Positions 54,086 through 62,793 of a stretch of 64,000 bases of DNA are shown in pieces. The DNA is taken from NCBI RefSeq assembly GCF_007859675.1, contig NZ_CP042305.1, positions 2,666,001 through 2,730,000 of the forward strand, in the 5' to 3' direction. Made by a program: the position numbers and the translations under genes. The notes under the pieces were generated by a model. That model was not told where the DNA came from. It saw nothing but the letters and a program-made list of their open reading frames with translations, and did no database searches. This DNA is from Humibacter ginsenosidimutans (GTDB lineage Bacteria; Actinomycetota; Actinomycetes; Actinomycetales; Microbacteriaceae). How positions within the stretch are numbered: position 1 is the first letter of the stretch; each line of letters starts with the position of its first letter.

Positions 54086-54562
54086 TCAGAGCCCAAGGGG
54101 CAGAAGGTCCTCCACACTGGGCTCACCCGCCGCCGAGTTGAAGACCTCGAACGCTGCGAGAACCTGGTCGCGCCGCTCGGGCGTCAGCTGCGCGAGGATG
54201 TCGCGGAAGTCCCGCCGACGGCGCTCCGTGACGTCCGCGACGATGTGCTCACCGTCACCGGTGAGGGTGATGATCACCTCTCGGCGACTGCCCGGATTCT
54301 GTTCACGACGCACCCACCCCGCCGACACCATCCGGTCGAGGGAGCGACTGAAGGTGGAGAGGTTGGCGCCCAATCGTTCGGCGAGGACACCCGTTCGCTG
54401 CGGACCGAGCGAGCTCAGCAGAACCAGCACACGGAACTGCGGAAGCGTCACCGTCTCGAGCGTGTCCGCGAACGACCGGGCGATGACTCCGAGCATGGCA
54501 CGCGAGGCGGTCAGCACCGCCGTCACCGCGTCGTCATCGACGGGCAGGTTCGATGCGGCCAT
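54086..54562 (-). CDS. MarR-family regulator
   Basis: The 158-residue protein has the winged helix TLPQFRVLVLLSSLGPQRTGVLAERLGANLSTFSRSLDRMVSAGWVRREQNPGSRREVIITLT with helical arms. ATG 54562 is chosen; an upstream ATG at 54604 is in frame. It lies between the ClC gene and the oxidase-assembly operon and probably controls one or both through the shared 13-bp word. Confidence 0.88.
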   Translation of the reverse strand: MAASNLPVDDDAVTAVLTASRAMLGVIARSFADTLETVTLPQFRVLVLLSSLGPQRTGVLAERLGANLSTFSRSLDRMVSAGWVRREQNPGSRREVIITLTGDGEHIVADVTERRRRDFRDILAQLTPERRDQVLAAFEVFNSAAGEPSVEDLLPLGL

Positions 54563-54868
54563 GGATTCGCGGCCCCTTCCTGCCCACTGGATGGCGCGAG
54601 CCATTCCACTATCCCACCGCACGGCGTACAGAGCGGTCGCGTCGGGCCGGCGCGCGGCCTTCGCCGCCGTCGCTGAGTGAGACCGCCACTTCTCTCAGGA
54701 CCTTCGGAGCCGGCTTGCAACAGCGCAACTATTGTAGAAGTGCAAGTTATCGTGCGAAGGGCTGTCAATGCGAGGCGGAATCGGCGTCGGGGCGCAGGCT
54801 GCGGGCCGACCCTCCGTGGCGGACAGCAGAGGCGATACGATCTCAGCCCCTCACACCGATGTGACGTC
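54563..54868. other. 306-base divergent region between MarR and CtaG genes
   Basis: It holds CTTGCA...TGCAAG arms (54714-54719 and 54740-54745) enclosing the 13-bp word GCAACTATTGTAG at 54725-54737. The remainder is GC-rich without a supported gene. Promoters for both flanking genes must lie here. Confidence 0.5.
54725..54737. promoter_or_regulatory. 13-bp element GCAACTATTGTAG between MarR and CtaG genes
   Basis: Reverse complement of the element at 54037-54049 with one base changed. It lies 163 bases from the MarR start and 132 from the CtaG start. Confidence 0.55.
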
Positions 54869-55987
54869 GTGTTGACACTGCTCGCCGCGGCCGCGGTGGT
54901 GCACCGGGCCGTGCCGAGCGCTGCCGGCGGCTCGATGGGCGGCGGCTCGGGTCCGATGGGCGGCGGCTCGGGCTCGATGGGCGGCCCGATGTCGATGACG
55001 GGTCCCATGTGGATGCCCGATCAGCCGCTCACGCTCGAGCGGCTGCTGGCGTGGCATCCGCAACCGATCCCCGTGCTGCCCGTGATCGGTGCGCTTCTGG
55101 CCGTCGGCTATCTGGCAGGACTCATCGTCGTGCACCGACGCGGCGATCGGTGGCCTGTCGGCCGCACCGTCTGGTGGATGCTCGGCGTCGTCTCCCTCGA
55201 GCTGATGACGGCAACCGGGTTCGACGGTTACGGCATGGACTTCTTCAGCGTGCACATGGTGCAGCACATGGTGATCGGCATGCTCACGCCCATCCTGCTG
55301 ATGCTGGGCGCACCCGTCACCCTGCTGCTGCGATCACTGCCGGCCACCGGCGGCCGCCGCAGCCCGCGTCACCTGCTCCTGATGTTTCTGCACTCCCGGT
55401 TCGCCGCGTTCATCGCCAACCCCGTGGTCACCGTGCTGCTCTTCCTGTTCAGCCTCTACGCGCTCTACTTCACGCCCCTCTTCGACTGGCTGATGAGCAC
55501 GTGGTGGGGCCACAACCTGATGCTTCTGCACTTCTTGGTCATCGGATGCCTCTACTTCTGGGGCATCCTCGGCGTCGACCCGTCGCCGCGCCGCGGGGGC
55601 GGCCTGATGGGGGCGTTCTCGCGGCCCGTGCTGCGGATCGCCGAGCTGAGCGCGACGGTTCCCTTTCACGCTTTCTTCGGCATCGTCTTCATGATGGCCA
55701 CGACGGTCATGGTCAGGTATTACGCGGTCGCCCTGCCGTGGGCCACCACGACACCGCTCTCCGACCAGCAGGTCGCGGGAGGCATCGCATGGGCGTTCAC
55801 GGAGTTCCCGACCCTCCTCGTGCTCGGCGTGCTGTTCCTGCAATGGCAGCGCAGTGACGCCCGCCTTGCCGCGCGCCAGGCGCGCCGTGCCGAGCGGTTC
55901 GGCGACATCGACCTCGACGCCTACAACGCCTCGCTCGCCGCCCTCGCCCAGCGCGACGCCGCCACGCTGCCTGGAGAAGGGCGATGA
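54869..55987 (+). CDS. CtaG-like cytochrome c oxidase assembly protein (caa3 type) with Met-rich N terminus
   Basis: The 372-residue protein has a signal-like helix VVLTLLAAAAVVHRAVP, a Met/Gly/Ser repeat (MGGGSGPMGGGSGSMGGPMSMTGPMWMP, about 22-50), then seven helices with FSVHMVQHMVIGMLTPILLMLGAP and WGHNLMLLHFLVIGCLYFWGI, the caa3_CtaG family pattern. The paired His and Met residues suggest copper handling. The GTG has no clear ribosome site. It overlaps ccdA by four bases. Confidence 0.88.
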   Translation: MLTLLAAAAVVHRAVPSAAGGSMGGGSGPMGGGSGSMGGPMSMTGPMWMPDQPLTLERLLAWHPQPIPVLPVIGALLAVGYLAGLIVVHRRGDRWPVGRTVWWMLGVVSLELMTATGFDGYGMDFFSVHMVQHMVIGMLTPILLMLGAPVTLLLRSLPATGGRRSPRHLLLMFLHSRFAAFIANPVVTVLLFLFSLYALYFTPLFDWLMSTWWGHNLMLLHFLVIGCLYFWGILGVDPSPRRGGGLMGAFSRPVLRIAELSATVPFHAFFGIVFMMATTVMVRYYAVALPWATTTPLSDQQVAGGIAWAFTEFPTLLVLGVLFLQWQRSDARLAARQARRAERFGDIDLDAYNASLAALAQRDAATLPGEGR

Positions 55988-56859
55988 TCGACGGCGCCGT
56001 CATCGCCTTCGCGTTCACCGTCGGCCTGACCGGGCTGATCAACCCGTGCGGACTCCCGTTGCTGCCGGTGTATCTCACCGCGTTCCTCGACGACGCACCG
56101 ACCCCATGGTCGAGCCGGCTTCTGGCTTCGCTTCGGGCCGGTGGATGCCTCACGCTCGGCTTCGTCACCGTGTTCGGCGTGGCCGGCGCGGTGGAGGCAT
56201 CCCTGGCCGCTGCGATCACCGCCGTCGCGCCCTGGGTCATGCTGCTCGTCGGCACCGCCATCGTGGCGCTCGGGGCGATGTCGATCGTCGGCAGGGCCCC
56301 GACGCTGCACCTGCCGGGCCTGTCGTTCCGGTCGGGCCGTGGCGCCCTCGCCATGATCGGGTTCGGCGTCGCCTACGCGATCGGGTCGCTCAGCTGTTCG
56401 CTGCCGATTTTCGTGGCCGCCGTCGGATCGACGCTGGCCGCCGGCAGTCCGCTGCGCAACGTGATCGTGTTCGTCGCGTACGCCCTGGGCATGGGGCTCT
56501 TCGCCACCGCGGTGTCGGTGATCGCCTCGTTCGGCGGCGCCGCCGTGCCCAGGAGCATCCGCTCGGCCGCCCGCGTGCTCCCCCGCATCGCGGGCGGGGT
56601 CTGCGTGCTCGTCGGCCTCTACCTCATGGCCTATTGGGCGAACGTTCTCGGTGCGCCGGACGGCATTGCGTCGATCGTGAGCGCCGTCGACGGGGTGCAG
56701 TCGGCGGTCGTGACGTGGCTCGACTCCTGGTGGCTGCCGGTCGCCGTCGGGTGCGCCGTGGTCGTGATCAGCGCGCTGATCGCGCTCGCGACGGCGGCGG
56801 AACGCCGCCCGGCCGTTCGATCCGTTCAGCCCGCACAGAGCAAGGAAGGCCCCCGATGA
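55984..56859 (+). CDS. CcdA/DsbD-like transmembrane thiol reductase
   Basis: The 291-residue protein has six helices and the paired redox cysteines in GLINPCGLPLLPVYL and GSLSCSLPIFVAAVG, which carry electrons from cytoplasmic thioredoxin across the membrane. It is between CtaG and a SCO1-TlpA fusion and likely keeps their cysteines reduced. It overlaps both neighbours. Confidence 0.92.
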   Translation: MIDGAVIAFAFTVGLTGLINPCGLPLLPVYLTAFLDDAPTPWSSRLLASLRAGGCLTLGFVTVFGVAGAVEASLAAAITAVAPWVMLLVGTAIVALGAMSIVGRAPTLHLPGLSFRSGRGALAMIGFGVAYAIGSLSCSLPIFVAAVGSTLAAGSPLRNVIVFVAYALGMGLFATAVSVIASFGGAAVPRSIRSAARVLPRIAGGVCVLVGLYLMAYWANVLGAPDGIASIVSAVDGVQSAVVTWLDSWWLPVAVGCAVVVISALIALATAAERRPAVRSVQPAQSKEGPR

Positions 56860-58139
56860 CACCTGCCGAAGAACCCGCCGGCGGCCCGGCGCGGCAGCCG
56901 GGGAACCGCCCCGGCCCAGGGCGTCGTTCGCTGTTCGTCATCGCGGCCGTCGCGCTCGTCGCGGTGATCGCCGCCGTCACCGCTGTCGCGCTCGTCGTTC
57001 CCGGATCACCGAGCAGCGCGAAGAGCAGCGACGACTACCAGGGCAGGGCCGGCATCAACAAGCCGACCGCCGACCTCCTCACCATGGACACGCTCGCAGG
57101 CGACGGCGTCATTCACGCCCCGGCGCTCGATCTCACCAACGAAGACGGCACACCGCTCACCCTCTCGCGGTTCAAGCACGACGTGGTCGTGCTCACGTTC
57201 AATGACGACCAGTGCACCGACCTCTGCGCCCTCTTCGCGCAAGACGTGATCGTGGCCGACCACGACCTCAGCCCCAGTACGCGCAAGCACGTGGCGTTCG
57301 TGTCGATCAACGCGAATCCTTACTATCCGTCGACCGCCGACGTTCAGACGTGGACCGACCAGCACGGCCTCGGACACGTCGGCAACTGGTACTACGGCAC
57401 GGGCACGCCCGAGCAGCTGGCGGCCGCCGCACATGCCTACTCGGTGAACGTGCAACTCGACCCTGCGACCAAGTCCGTCGCTCACGGCACCGAGATCTTC
57501 GTCATCAGCCCGAACGGGACCTACACCGACATGGCCGACTTCGGCACCCAGGATGCCGACACCGCACCCTTCTCGCACGGGCTCGCCGTGCTCGCCGACG
57601 ACGCGCTCCCCGCCTCGCAGCGCGGCCCCGTCGCCGGTGCAGACCTGCCTGCGGCTCTGCCCGGCGGCACGGAGATCGGGGACACCCCGTCGCCCATCAC
57701 GGGAGGCACCCTGGTGGATGCCTCGACGAGCGGCTCCGGATCGTCGGAACGCGCGTCGCTCTCCAGCGCCTCCGACCACGGCAGCTACACGGTGCTCGAC
57801 TTCTGGTCGAGCAGTTGCACCGCCTGTGCCGCCCAGCTCGACGCGGCAGAGGCGGAGCACGCCGAGCTCGGCACCGCCGTCGACTTTCTCGGCGTCGACG
57901 TCGACGACTCCACCTCGAGCGGCAGGGCCGTCGCCGCCGACCACCACCTGAGCTTCCCCGTGCTCTCCGACACGAAGGGCACGCAGGCGGCGCGGTTCCA
58001 GGCATCCTCGCTGCCCTACACGGTGATCCTGTCGCCGAACGGCAAGGTGCTCGTGCGGCACCCAGGCGTCTTCACCCAGGAGGAGCTCGACTACGTGCTG
58101 CGCACCGTCGACAAGAAGCTGCCGATGCCTTCCGACTGA
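56856..58139 (+). CDS. SCO1/SenC domain fused to TlpA-like thioredoxin domain
   Basis: The 427-residue protein has a membrane anchor (25-49), a SCO1-like domain with the copper CxxxC at C120-T-D-L-C124 and a distal His210 (VAHGTEIFVI), a linker (about 250-300), and a TlpA-like domain with CxxC at C321-T-A-C324 (WSSSCTAC) and FPVLSDTKGTQAARF, LPYTVIL. The two units usually occur as separate proteins for copper delivery to cytochrome oxidase and disulfide reduction. It is the last gene of the overlapping CtaG-CcdA operon. Confidence 0.9.
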   Translation: MTPAEEPAGGPARQPGNRPGPGRRSLFVIAAVALVAVIAAVTAVALVVPGSPSSAKSSDDYQGRAGINKPTADLLTMDTLAGDGVIHAPALDLTNEDGTPLTLSRFKHDVVVLTFNDDQCTDLCALFAQDVIVADHDLSPSTRKHVAFVSINANPYYPSTADVQTWTDQHGLGHVGNWYYGTGTPEQLAAAAHAYSVNVQLDPATKSVAHGTEIFVISPNGTYTDMADFGTQDADTAPFSHGLAVLADDALPASQRGPVAGADLPAALPGGTEIGDTPSPITGGTLVDASTSGSGSSERASLSSASDHGSYTVLDFWSSSCTACAAQLDAAEAEHAELGTAVDFLGVDVDDSTSSGRAVAADHHLSFPVLSDTKGTQAARFQASSLPYTVILSPNGKVLVRHPGVFTQEELDYVLRTVDKKLPMPSD

Positions 58140-58173
58140 GTGTGAGCAGGCAGGGGCCGCCCGGCACGGACCG

Positions 58174-58845
58174 TCAGGCGCGCAGCTGCTCCCAGTGTCC
58201 TTCCGAGACGACCTCGATCGCGCCGTCGACCACCGAGATCGCCGTCTGGTCGTCGATCGCGTACGCCGGTCCCTGGATGTTCCCGGCCCAGTCGCGCGCG
58301 CTCGCGAGCGTATTGCTCGCCCAGCCCGGGTGGTCGAGGTGCGGAAAGATCGAGAAGTCGACGATGCCGAGGCCCTCGTCGCCTTCGTCGGGCCGCCAGT
58401 GCACGAACTCCCGCCCGACGCGCGGCGTCATCGCCATGCTGCCGGCGCTCACACCGACCCACACGGTGTCCCGCAGCGACGGGAACAGGTCGGCGAGCCC
58501 CGATCGCCGCACCCAGTGCGCGAGGTACATCGCCTCGCCGCCGTCGACCAGCAGCACGTGCGCGTCGCGTACCCACGGCATCCACCGCTCCTCGGCGATG
58601 CCGGGCAGCGCGGTGAGCTCGAGCACGCCGACCGATTTCCAGCCGAGTTCGCAGAGCCCGCCCGGTTCATCCCACTGGCCGGCGATCGACCGCCACACCG
58701 ACTCGGGCGAGCACATCGGATGCCCCCATTGCGCCGTCGGAATGAACAGCGCCCTCGACTCCGCGATCGGTCTGCCCAGCAGCTCGACCAGCGCGTCACG
58801 GATGCTGGGGTTGCTGACGCCGCCCGAGGTGAGCAACAGCTTCAT
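58174..58845 (-). CDS. Peptidase E-like protein (S51)
   Basis: The 223-residue protein begins MKLLLTSGGVSNPSIRDALVELLGRPIAESRALFIPTA and has LLVDGGEAMYLAHWV and the nucleophile elbow VGVSAGSMAMTPRVG with catalytic Ser, matching S51. It cleaves N-terminal Asp dipeptides in the characterised member. AGAAGGG precedes the ATG. It is convergent with the oxidase operon. Confidence 0.9.
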   Translation of the reverse strand: MKLLLTSGGVSNPSIRDALVELLGRPIAESRALFIPTAQWGHPMCSPESVWRSIAGQWDEPGGLCELGWKSVGVLELTALPGIAEERWMPWVRDAHVLLVDGGEAMYLAHWVRRSGLADLFPSLRDTVWVGVSAGSMAMTPRVGREFVHWRPDEGDEGLGIVDFSIFPHLDHPGWASNTLASARDWAGNIQGPAYAIDDQTAISVVDGAIEVVSEGHWEQLRA

Positions 58846-59058
58846 GACAGACCCTTCTGCGGGCGAGCCGCGTCGGCCCTCGGCGCCGTGGCTCGACGTC
58901 GAGGCATGCGCGCGTTGCCTCGGTCGGCCGAGAGCCGCCCGAGGGAACACACGACGTGCGGAACCTAACACCGGCCGGCGTCATCCGCATCCGCCCCGAC
59001 GTCGCGTGCCGCCACGCTCGCTCGCGCGACGTCGGCGGGATGCCGTACGGTTCCCCTC

Positions 59059-59682
59059 ATGGTCGCCGGCAAGGTCTTCTTCAGCGTTTCGATGTCGCTC
59101 GACGGGTATCTCGCACCCGAGTCACCCGACGAGCTCATGGGTCAGCAGTGGATGGAGCTGCAGCAGTGGGTCTTCCCCACCCGGTTCTTCCGCGAGAACC
59201 TCGGGCTCGGCGAAGGCGGTGACGAAGGGATCGACAACGATGTGGCGCGCCACGCGTTCGAACGCACCGGTGTGAGCATCATGGGCAAGCGCATGTTCGA
59301 GGCGGGCGAGCACTCGTGGCCGGAGGATGCGCCGTTCCACACTCCCGTCTTCGTCGTCACGCACGAGCAGCGCGAGCCCTGGCAGCGCGCCGGCGGCACC
59401 ACATTCCACTTCGTGAACGACGGCGTCGAGGCCGCCCTCGACCGGGCACGTGAGGTGGCGGGCGATCGGGACGTCCGCATCTCCGGCGGGGCAGCACTCA
59501 TCGTCGAGTACCTCAACGCCGGGCTCGTCGACGAGTTCTCGATCGCACTGTCGCCCGTGCTGTTCGGCAAGGGCATCCGTCTCTTCGACGGAGTGGATGA
59601 CTCGACCATCGCCCTCGAGCAGGTCGCCTCCGCGTCGTCCCGGCGCGTGACGCACCTGACGTACGCCGTGCGGCGCAGATAA
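59059..59682 (+). CDS. Dihydrofolate reductase/RibD C-terminal-like protein
   Basis: The 207-residue protein begins MVAGKVFFSVSMSLDGYLAPE and has IMGKRMFEAGEHSWPED, FVVTHEQREPW and RISGGAALIVEYLNAGLVDEFSIALSPVLFGKGIRLF, the RibD_C/dihydrofolate reductase-like NADPH-binding pattern. Substrate unknown. It converges with the PEBP gene. Confidence 0.9.
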   Translation: MVAGKVFFSVSMSLDGYLAPESPDELMGQQWMELQQWVFPTRFFRENLGLGEGGDEGIDNDVARHAFERTGVSIMGKRMFEAGEHSWPEDAPFHTPVFVVTHEQREPWQRAGGTTFHFVNDGVEAALDRAREVAGDRDVRISGGAALIVEYLNAGLVDEFSIALSPVLFGKGIRLFDGVDDSTIALEQVASASSRRVTHLTYAVRRR

Positions 59683-59694
59683 CCCAGGCTCGCG

Positions 59695-60240
59695 TCAGCG
59701 AGACTCGTACGTGCCGATCAGCTGCGCCCGTCCGAGCACGCCCTGTGCGAGGGCGTCGCGCAGCTCGGCGAGCCGGAATCCGGTGCGCAGGTCGAGCGGC
59801 TTCTGCATCGCGAAGGCCTGAAAGACGTACCGGTGCGGTCCGTGTCCCTTCGGCGGCATCGGGCCGGCCCAGCCGAGCTTGATGCCGCCTTTGCCGAGCA
59901 CCACGCCAGAGGGCGAGGAGCCCTTGGTGAGCGCGCCGTCCTCGAGCCGATCGCGGTGGGCGACATCAATGGTCGCCACGAGATGGGTGGCCGCTCCCGC
60001 CATCGGCGTGTCCGGGTCCTGCACCACCAACGCGAGCTCGACGGTGCCCGCTGGAAGCGTCGACCACCGGAGGGCGGGGGAGAGATTCGTGCCGAGCACG
60101 TGCGCGCGGTAGCGGTCGGGGATCTCGCCGACGGCATCCTCGCTCGCCCACTCGGCCGAGAGGCCGAAGTTCTCGGGGGCCCGAAGAGTCTCGTCGTTCC
60201 AGAGCAGAGCGTGATCGCCCGGCTTGTGCGGCAGCGCCAC
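59695..60240 (-). CDS. YbhB/YbcL family (PEBP-like) protein
   Basis: The 181-residue product has TNLSPALRWSTLPAGTVELALVVQDPDTP, the D-P-x-x-P-like motif, and KLGWAGPMPPKGHGPHRYVFQAFAM, both typical of the phosphatidylethanolamine-binding protein fold. AAGGAG precedes the GTG. Function in bacteria is unknown. Confidence 0.92.
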   Translation of the reverse strand: MALPHKPGDHALLWNDETLRAPENFGLSAEWASEDAVGEIPDRYRAHVLGTNLSPALRWSTLPAGTVELALVVQDPDTPMAGAATHLVATIDVAHRDRLEDGALTKGSSPSGVVLGKGGIKLGWAGPMPPKGHGPHRYVFQAFAMQKPLDLRTGFRLAELRDALAQGVLGRAQLIGTYESR

Positions 60241-60328
60241 GGTGTCTCCTTGCCGGCGCCCGGACTGTGCGGCGCCGGGCGACACACTACGTGATCCGCA
60301 TGCCGGTCGCTGCGCCATGCTCCACCGC

Positions 60329-60685
60329 TCAGGCGCGCGGTGTCACGGTGAACCGAGGGCGGCGCGGCGGCCGACGCGGGTCGGGTTCTTGGGCGAGCGT
60401 GCCGTCGGCCGCGATGTGTTCGAAGATCGTCTGCACGAGGCGTTGGATGTGCGGATCATCGATGCGGTAGAGCTGCCGTCGCCCTTCTCTGCGCGCGGTG
60501 ACCACACCGGCGGCGCGCAATTTCGCCAGTTGTTGGCTCGTCGCGGGAATCGCCGCTCCGGTGAGTCCGGCGAGCGTCGTCACGTCGTACTCCTGTCGGG
60601 CGAGAAGCCACGCCAGGTGCAGCCTTCCGGGCACCGACAGCAAGTCGAAGGTCGCGGCGGCGGCGACCAGCTGCTCCGCGGTCAC
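60329..60685 (-). CDS. ArsR-family winged-helix regulator
   Basis: The 118-residue protein has TFDLLSVPGRLHLAWLLARQEYDVTTLAGLTGAAIPATSQQLAKLRAAGVVTARREGRRQLYRI, the ArsR winged helix without a clear metal-binding cysteine pair. It is divergent from the ABC transporter and likely controls it. A basic Pro/Arg-rich tail follows. Confidence 0.85.
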   Translation of the reverse strand: MTAEQLVAAAATFDLLSVPGRLHLAWLLARQEYDVTTLAGLTGAAIPATSQQLAKLRAAGVVTARREGRRQLYRIDDPHIQRLVQTIFEHIAADGTLAQEPDPRRPPRRPRFTVTPRA

Positions 60686-61007
60686 GGATGCGGGCGAGGT
60701 ATGTGTGTTCGTCGTGTCCCCTGATTCGACGGGCGCACCCGTGATCTGTCATTCCTTTCAGAATGTATCTTCGTTTGCGCAACTGATTGAATGAGGTTAT
60801 CGTACTTCTCGGCGTGACGCGAGAAGGTTCGCGGGTCACGCCGGTCAACGCGCTGAGGCGCCGAGGAGAAGGAGGTGATCGGCCGTGAGTCCGAGTTCTC
60901 ATCGCCCCCATCCTTCGATCCCCTTCTCTGTACACCTCGCAACCTCGCGCCCTTGACGACCGGAACTTCCGTGTGACTCCGCGGCGCGCAGACCTCCGGA
61001 GCGTGCC
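60686..61007. other. 322-base divergent region of ArsR and ABC transporter genes
   Basis: It holds CATTC/GAATG arms (60750-60765), a TTGCGCAA palindrome (60775-60782), a Shine-Dalgarno of near-full 16S complementarity (60869-60880) with a 23-codon leader frame, and a CTCCG/CGGAG hairpin (60977-61001) that would mask the permease ribosome site. Confidence 0.55.
60885..60956 (+). CDS. Possible 23-residue leader peptide
   Basis: A GTG at 60885 preceded by AAGGAGGTGATC nine bases earlier opens a frame VSPSSHRPHPSIPFSVHLATSRP that ends in TGA at 60956, 51 bases before the permease ATG. The ribosome site is the best in the window. The peptide is His/Pro/Ser-rich and lacks cysteine, so the cue it might sense is not evident. 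Confidence 0.4.
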   Translation: MSPSSHRPHPSIPFSVHLATSRP

Positions 61008-62753
61008 ATGTCGATCCTTCGCCCCTTTGCCGGCCAGACGTCGGTCGTCGTACGCTCCCGCACGCGCCTCGCCGCCGACGCGGTCGTGCTCGTCGGGTTC
61101 GCCGTGGTGCTCTTCGTCATCATCAGGCTCGCCGAGGGCATCGGTGCGCCCTTCAACGCGCAACACGCGGCATCCTCGGTCTCGACGAATCCCGCGAACC
61201 TTCCGTACTACGCGGCGCGGTCGCTTCTGAGGATGTTCGTGGCCCTGGCCGTCTCGCTGGTGTTCACGTTCATCTACGCCACGGCCGCGGCCCGCTCCCG
61301 TCGCGCGGAGAAGATTCTGCTGCCGCTGCTGGACATCCTCCAATCGGTGCCTGTTCTCGGCTTCTTGTCGGTGACGCTCTCCGTGTGGCTCGTGCTCTTC
61401 CCCGGATCGATGCTCGGGCTGGAGTGCGCGTCGGTGTTCGCGATCTTCACGAGCCAGGCGTGGAACATGACCTTCGCGTTCTACAGCTCCCTCACCACGC
61501 AGCCGCGCGATCTCGACGAAGCCGCTCGACTGCTGCGGCTGACCAAGTGGCAACGATTCTGGAAGCTCGATGTGCCGTCGGGCATGATCCCGCTCGTCTG
61601 GAACGGGATGATGAGCTTCGGCGGCGGTTGGTTCTTCCTCGTGGCCTCCGAGGTGATTTCGGTCAACAACCACACGTACGCGCTTCCCGGCATCGGCTCG
61701 TACGTGGCGGCGGCGACGGAACAGGAGAACATTCCGGCCATCCTGCTGGCGATTCTGGTCATGGTCATCATGGTCGTCGGCGTGAATGCCGTGTTCTGGC
61801 GACCCTTGACGGCATGGGCGGAGAAGTTCCGCATTGGTGATGCGACAGCGGCCACGACGCAGCGCAGCATCACGCTGGACGTCTTGCGCAACTCGGGGAT
61901 TCCTCGCACGCTCGGCCGGATCCTCCAGCCGATCGGCGCGGCTCTCGATCGGCTCACCCGCCCGTTCGGCATCGCCGATCGCCCGCTGACGGTGCCGATG
62001 AGACGGCGCAGGGTCGCCGACGTCGTCTTCGCCGCCGTGATCGCTGCGGCGATCACGATCGGCGTGGTCGAACTGCTCTCGTACATTCAGAACTCGATCG
62101 GACTCGCCGAATTCGGAACGGCGTTCGTGCTCGGTCTCGCCACGTTCGGCCGAGTGGTCGTGTTGATCGTGGTGGGGTCGCTGGTCTGGGTGCCGATCGG
62201 CGTCTGGATCGGCATGAACCCCAAGGTCACCCGCTATGCCCAGCCTGTCGTGCAGGTGCTCGCCAGCTTTCCGGCGAACTTCCTCTTTCCGTTCATCACC
62301 CTGTTCCTCATCACCTCGGGACTCAGCATCAACGTCGGAGGCATCATGCTGATGTCGCTCGGCGCGCAGTGGTACATCCTGTTCAACGTGATCGCGGGTG
62401 CGTCGGCGATTCCCGCCGACCTGCGCGAGGCATCCCTCAATCTCGGAGTGAGCGGATGGCTGCGGTGGCGGCGCCTGATTCTTCCGGCGGTCTTCTCCTC
62501 GTGGGTCACCGGAGGCATCACCGCCGCAGGCGGGGCCTGGAACGCTTCGATCGTCGCCGAGGTCGTCAGCTATGGCCACACGACCCTCACGGCGTTCGGG
62601 CTCGGCGCGTACATCGCCCACGCGACCGCGACCGGCGACTTCGCCCGCACGTTCGTCGGCGTCATCGTCATGAGCATCTTCGTCGTGGGTCTCAACCGAG
62701 TGTTCTGGCGGCGGCTCTATCGACTTGCCGAGACCCGCTTCTCCCTGGCCTGA
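61008..62753 (+). CDS. ABC transporter permease with two fused BPD domains
   Basis: The 581-residue protein has two NitT/TauT-like permease halves (first FLSVTLSVWLVLFP and EAARLLRLTKWQRFWKLDVPSGMIPLVWNG; second REASLNLGVSGWLRWRRLILPAVFSSWVTGG), with the EAA loop in each. This duplicated single-chain permease is the COG4986-like anion/sulfonate type. GGAG precedes the ATG but lies in a hairpin. It is followed by its ATPase. Confidence 0.92.
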   Translation: MSILRPFAGQTSVVVRSRTRLAADAVVLVGFAVVLFVIIRLAEGIGAPFNAQHAASSVSTNPANLPYYAARSLLRMFVALAVSLVFTFIYATAAARSRRAEKILLPLLDILQSVPVLGFLSVTLSVWLVLFPGSMLGLECASVFAIFTSQAWNMTFAFYSSLTTQPRDLDEAARLLRLTKWQRFWKLDVPSGMIPLVWNGMMSFGGGWFFLVASEVISVNNHTYALPGIGSYVAAATEQENIPAILLAILVMVIMVVGVNAVFWRPLTAWAEKFRIGDATAATTQRSITLDVLRNSGIPRTLGRILQPIGAALDRLTRPFGIADRPLTVPMRRRRVADVVFAAVIAAAITIGVVELLSYIQNSIGLAEFGTAFVLGLATFGRVVVLIVVGSLVWVPIGVWIGMNPKVTRYAQPVVQVLASFPANFLFPFITLFLITSGLSINVGGIMLMSLGAQWYILFNVIAGASAIPADLREASLNLGVSGWLRWRRLILPAVFSSWVTGGITAAGGAWNASIVAEVVSYGHTTLTAFGLGAYIAHATATGDFARTFVGVIVMSIFVVGLNRVFWRRLYRLAETRFSLA

Positions 62754-62793
62754 ACCCTCGACCTCACCCCACGTCACCACAAGGAGGTGCCCC

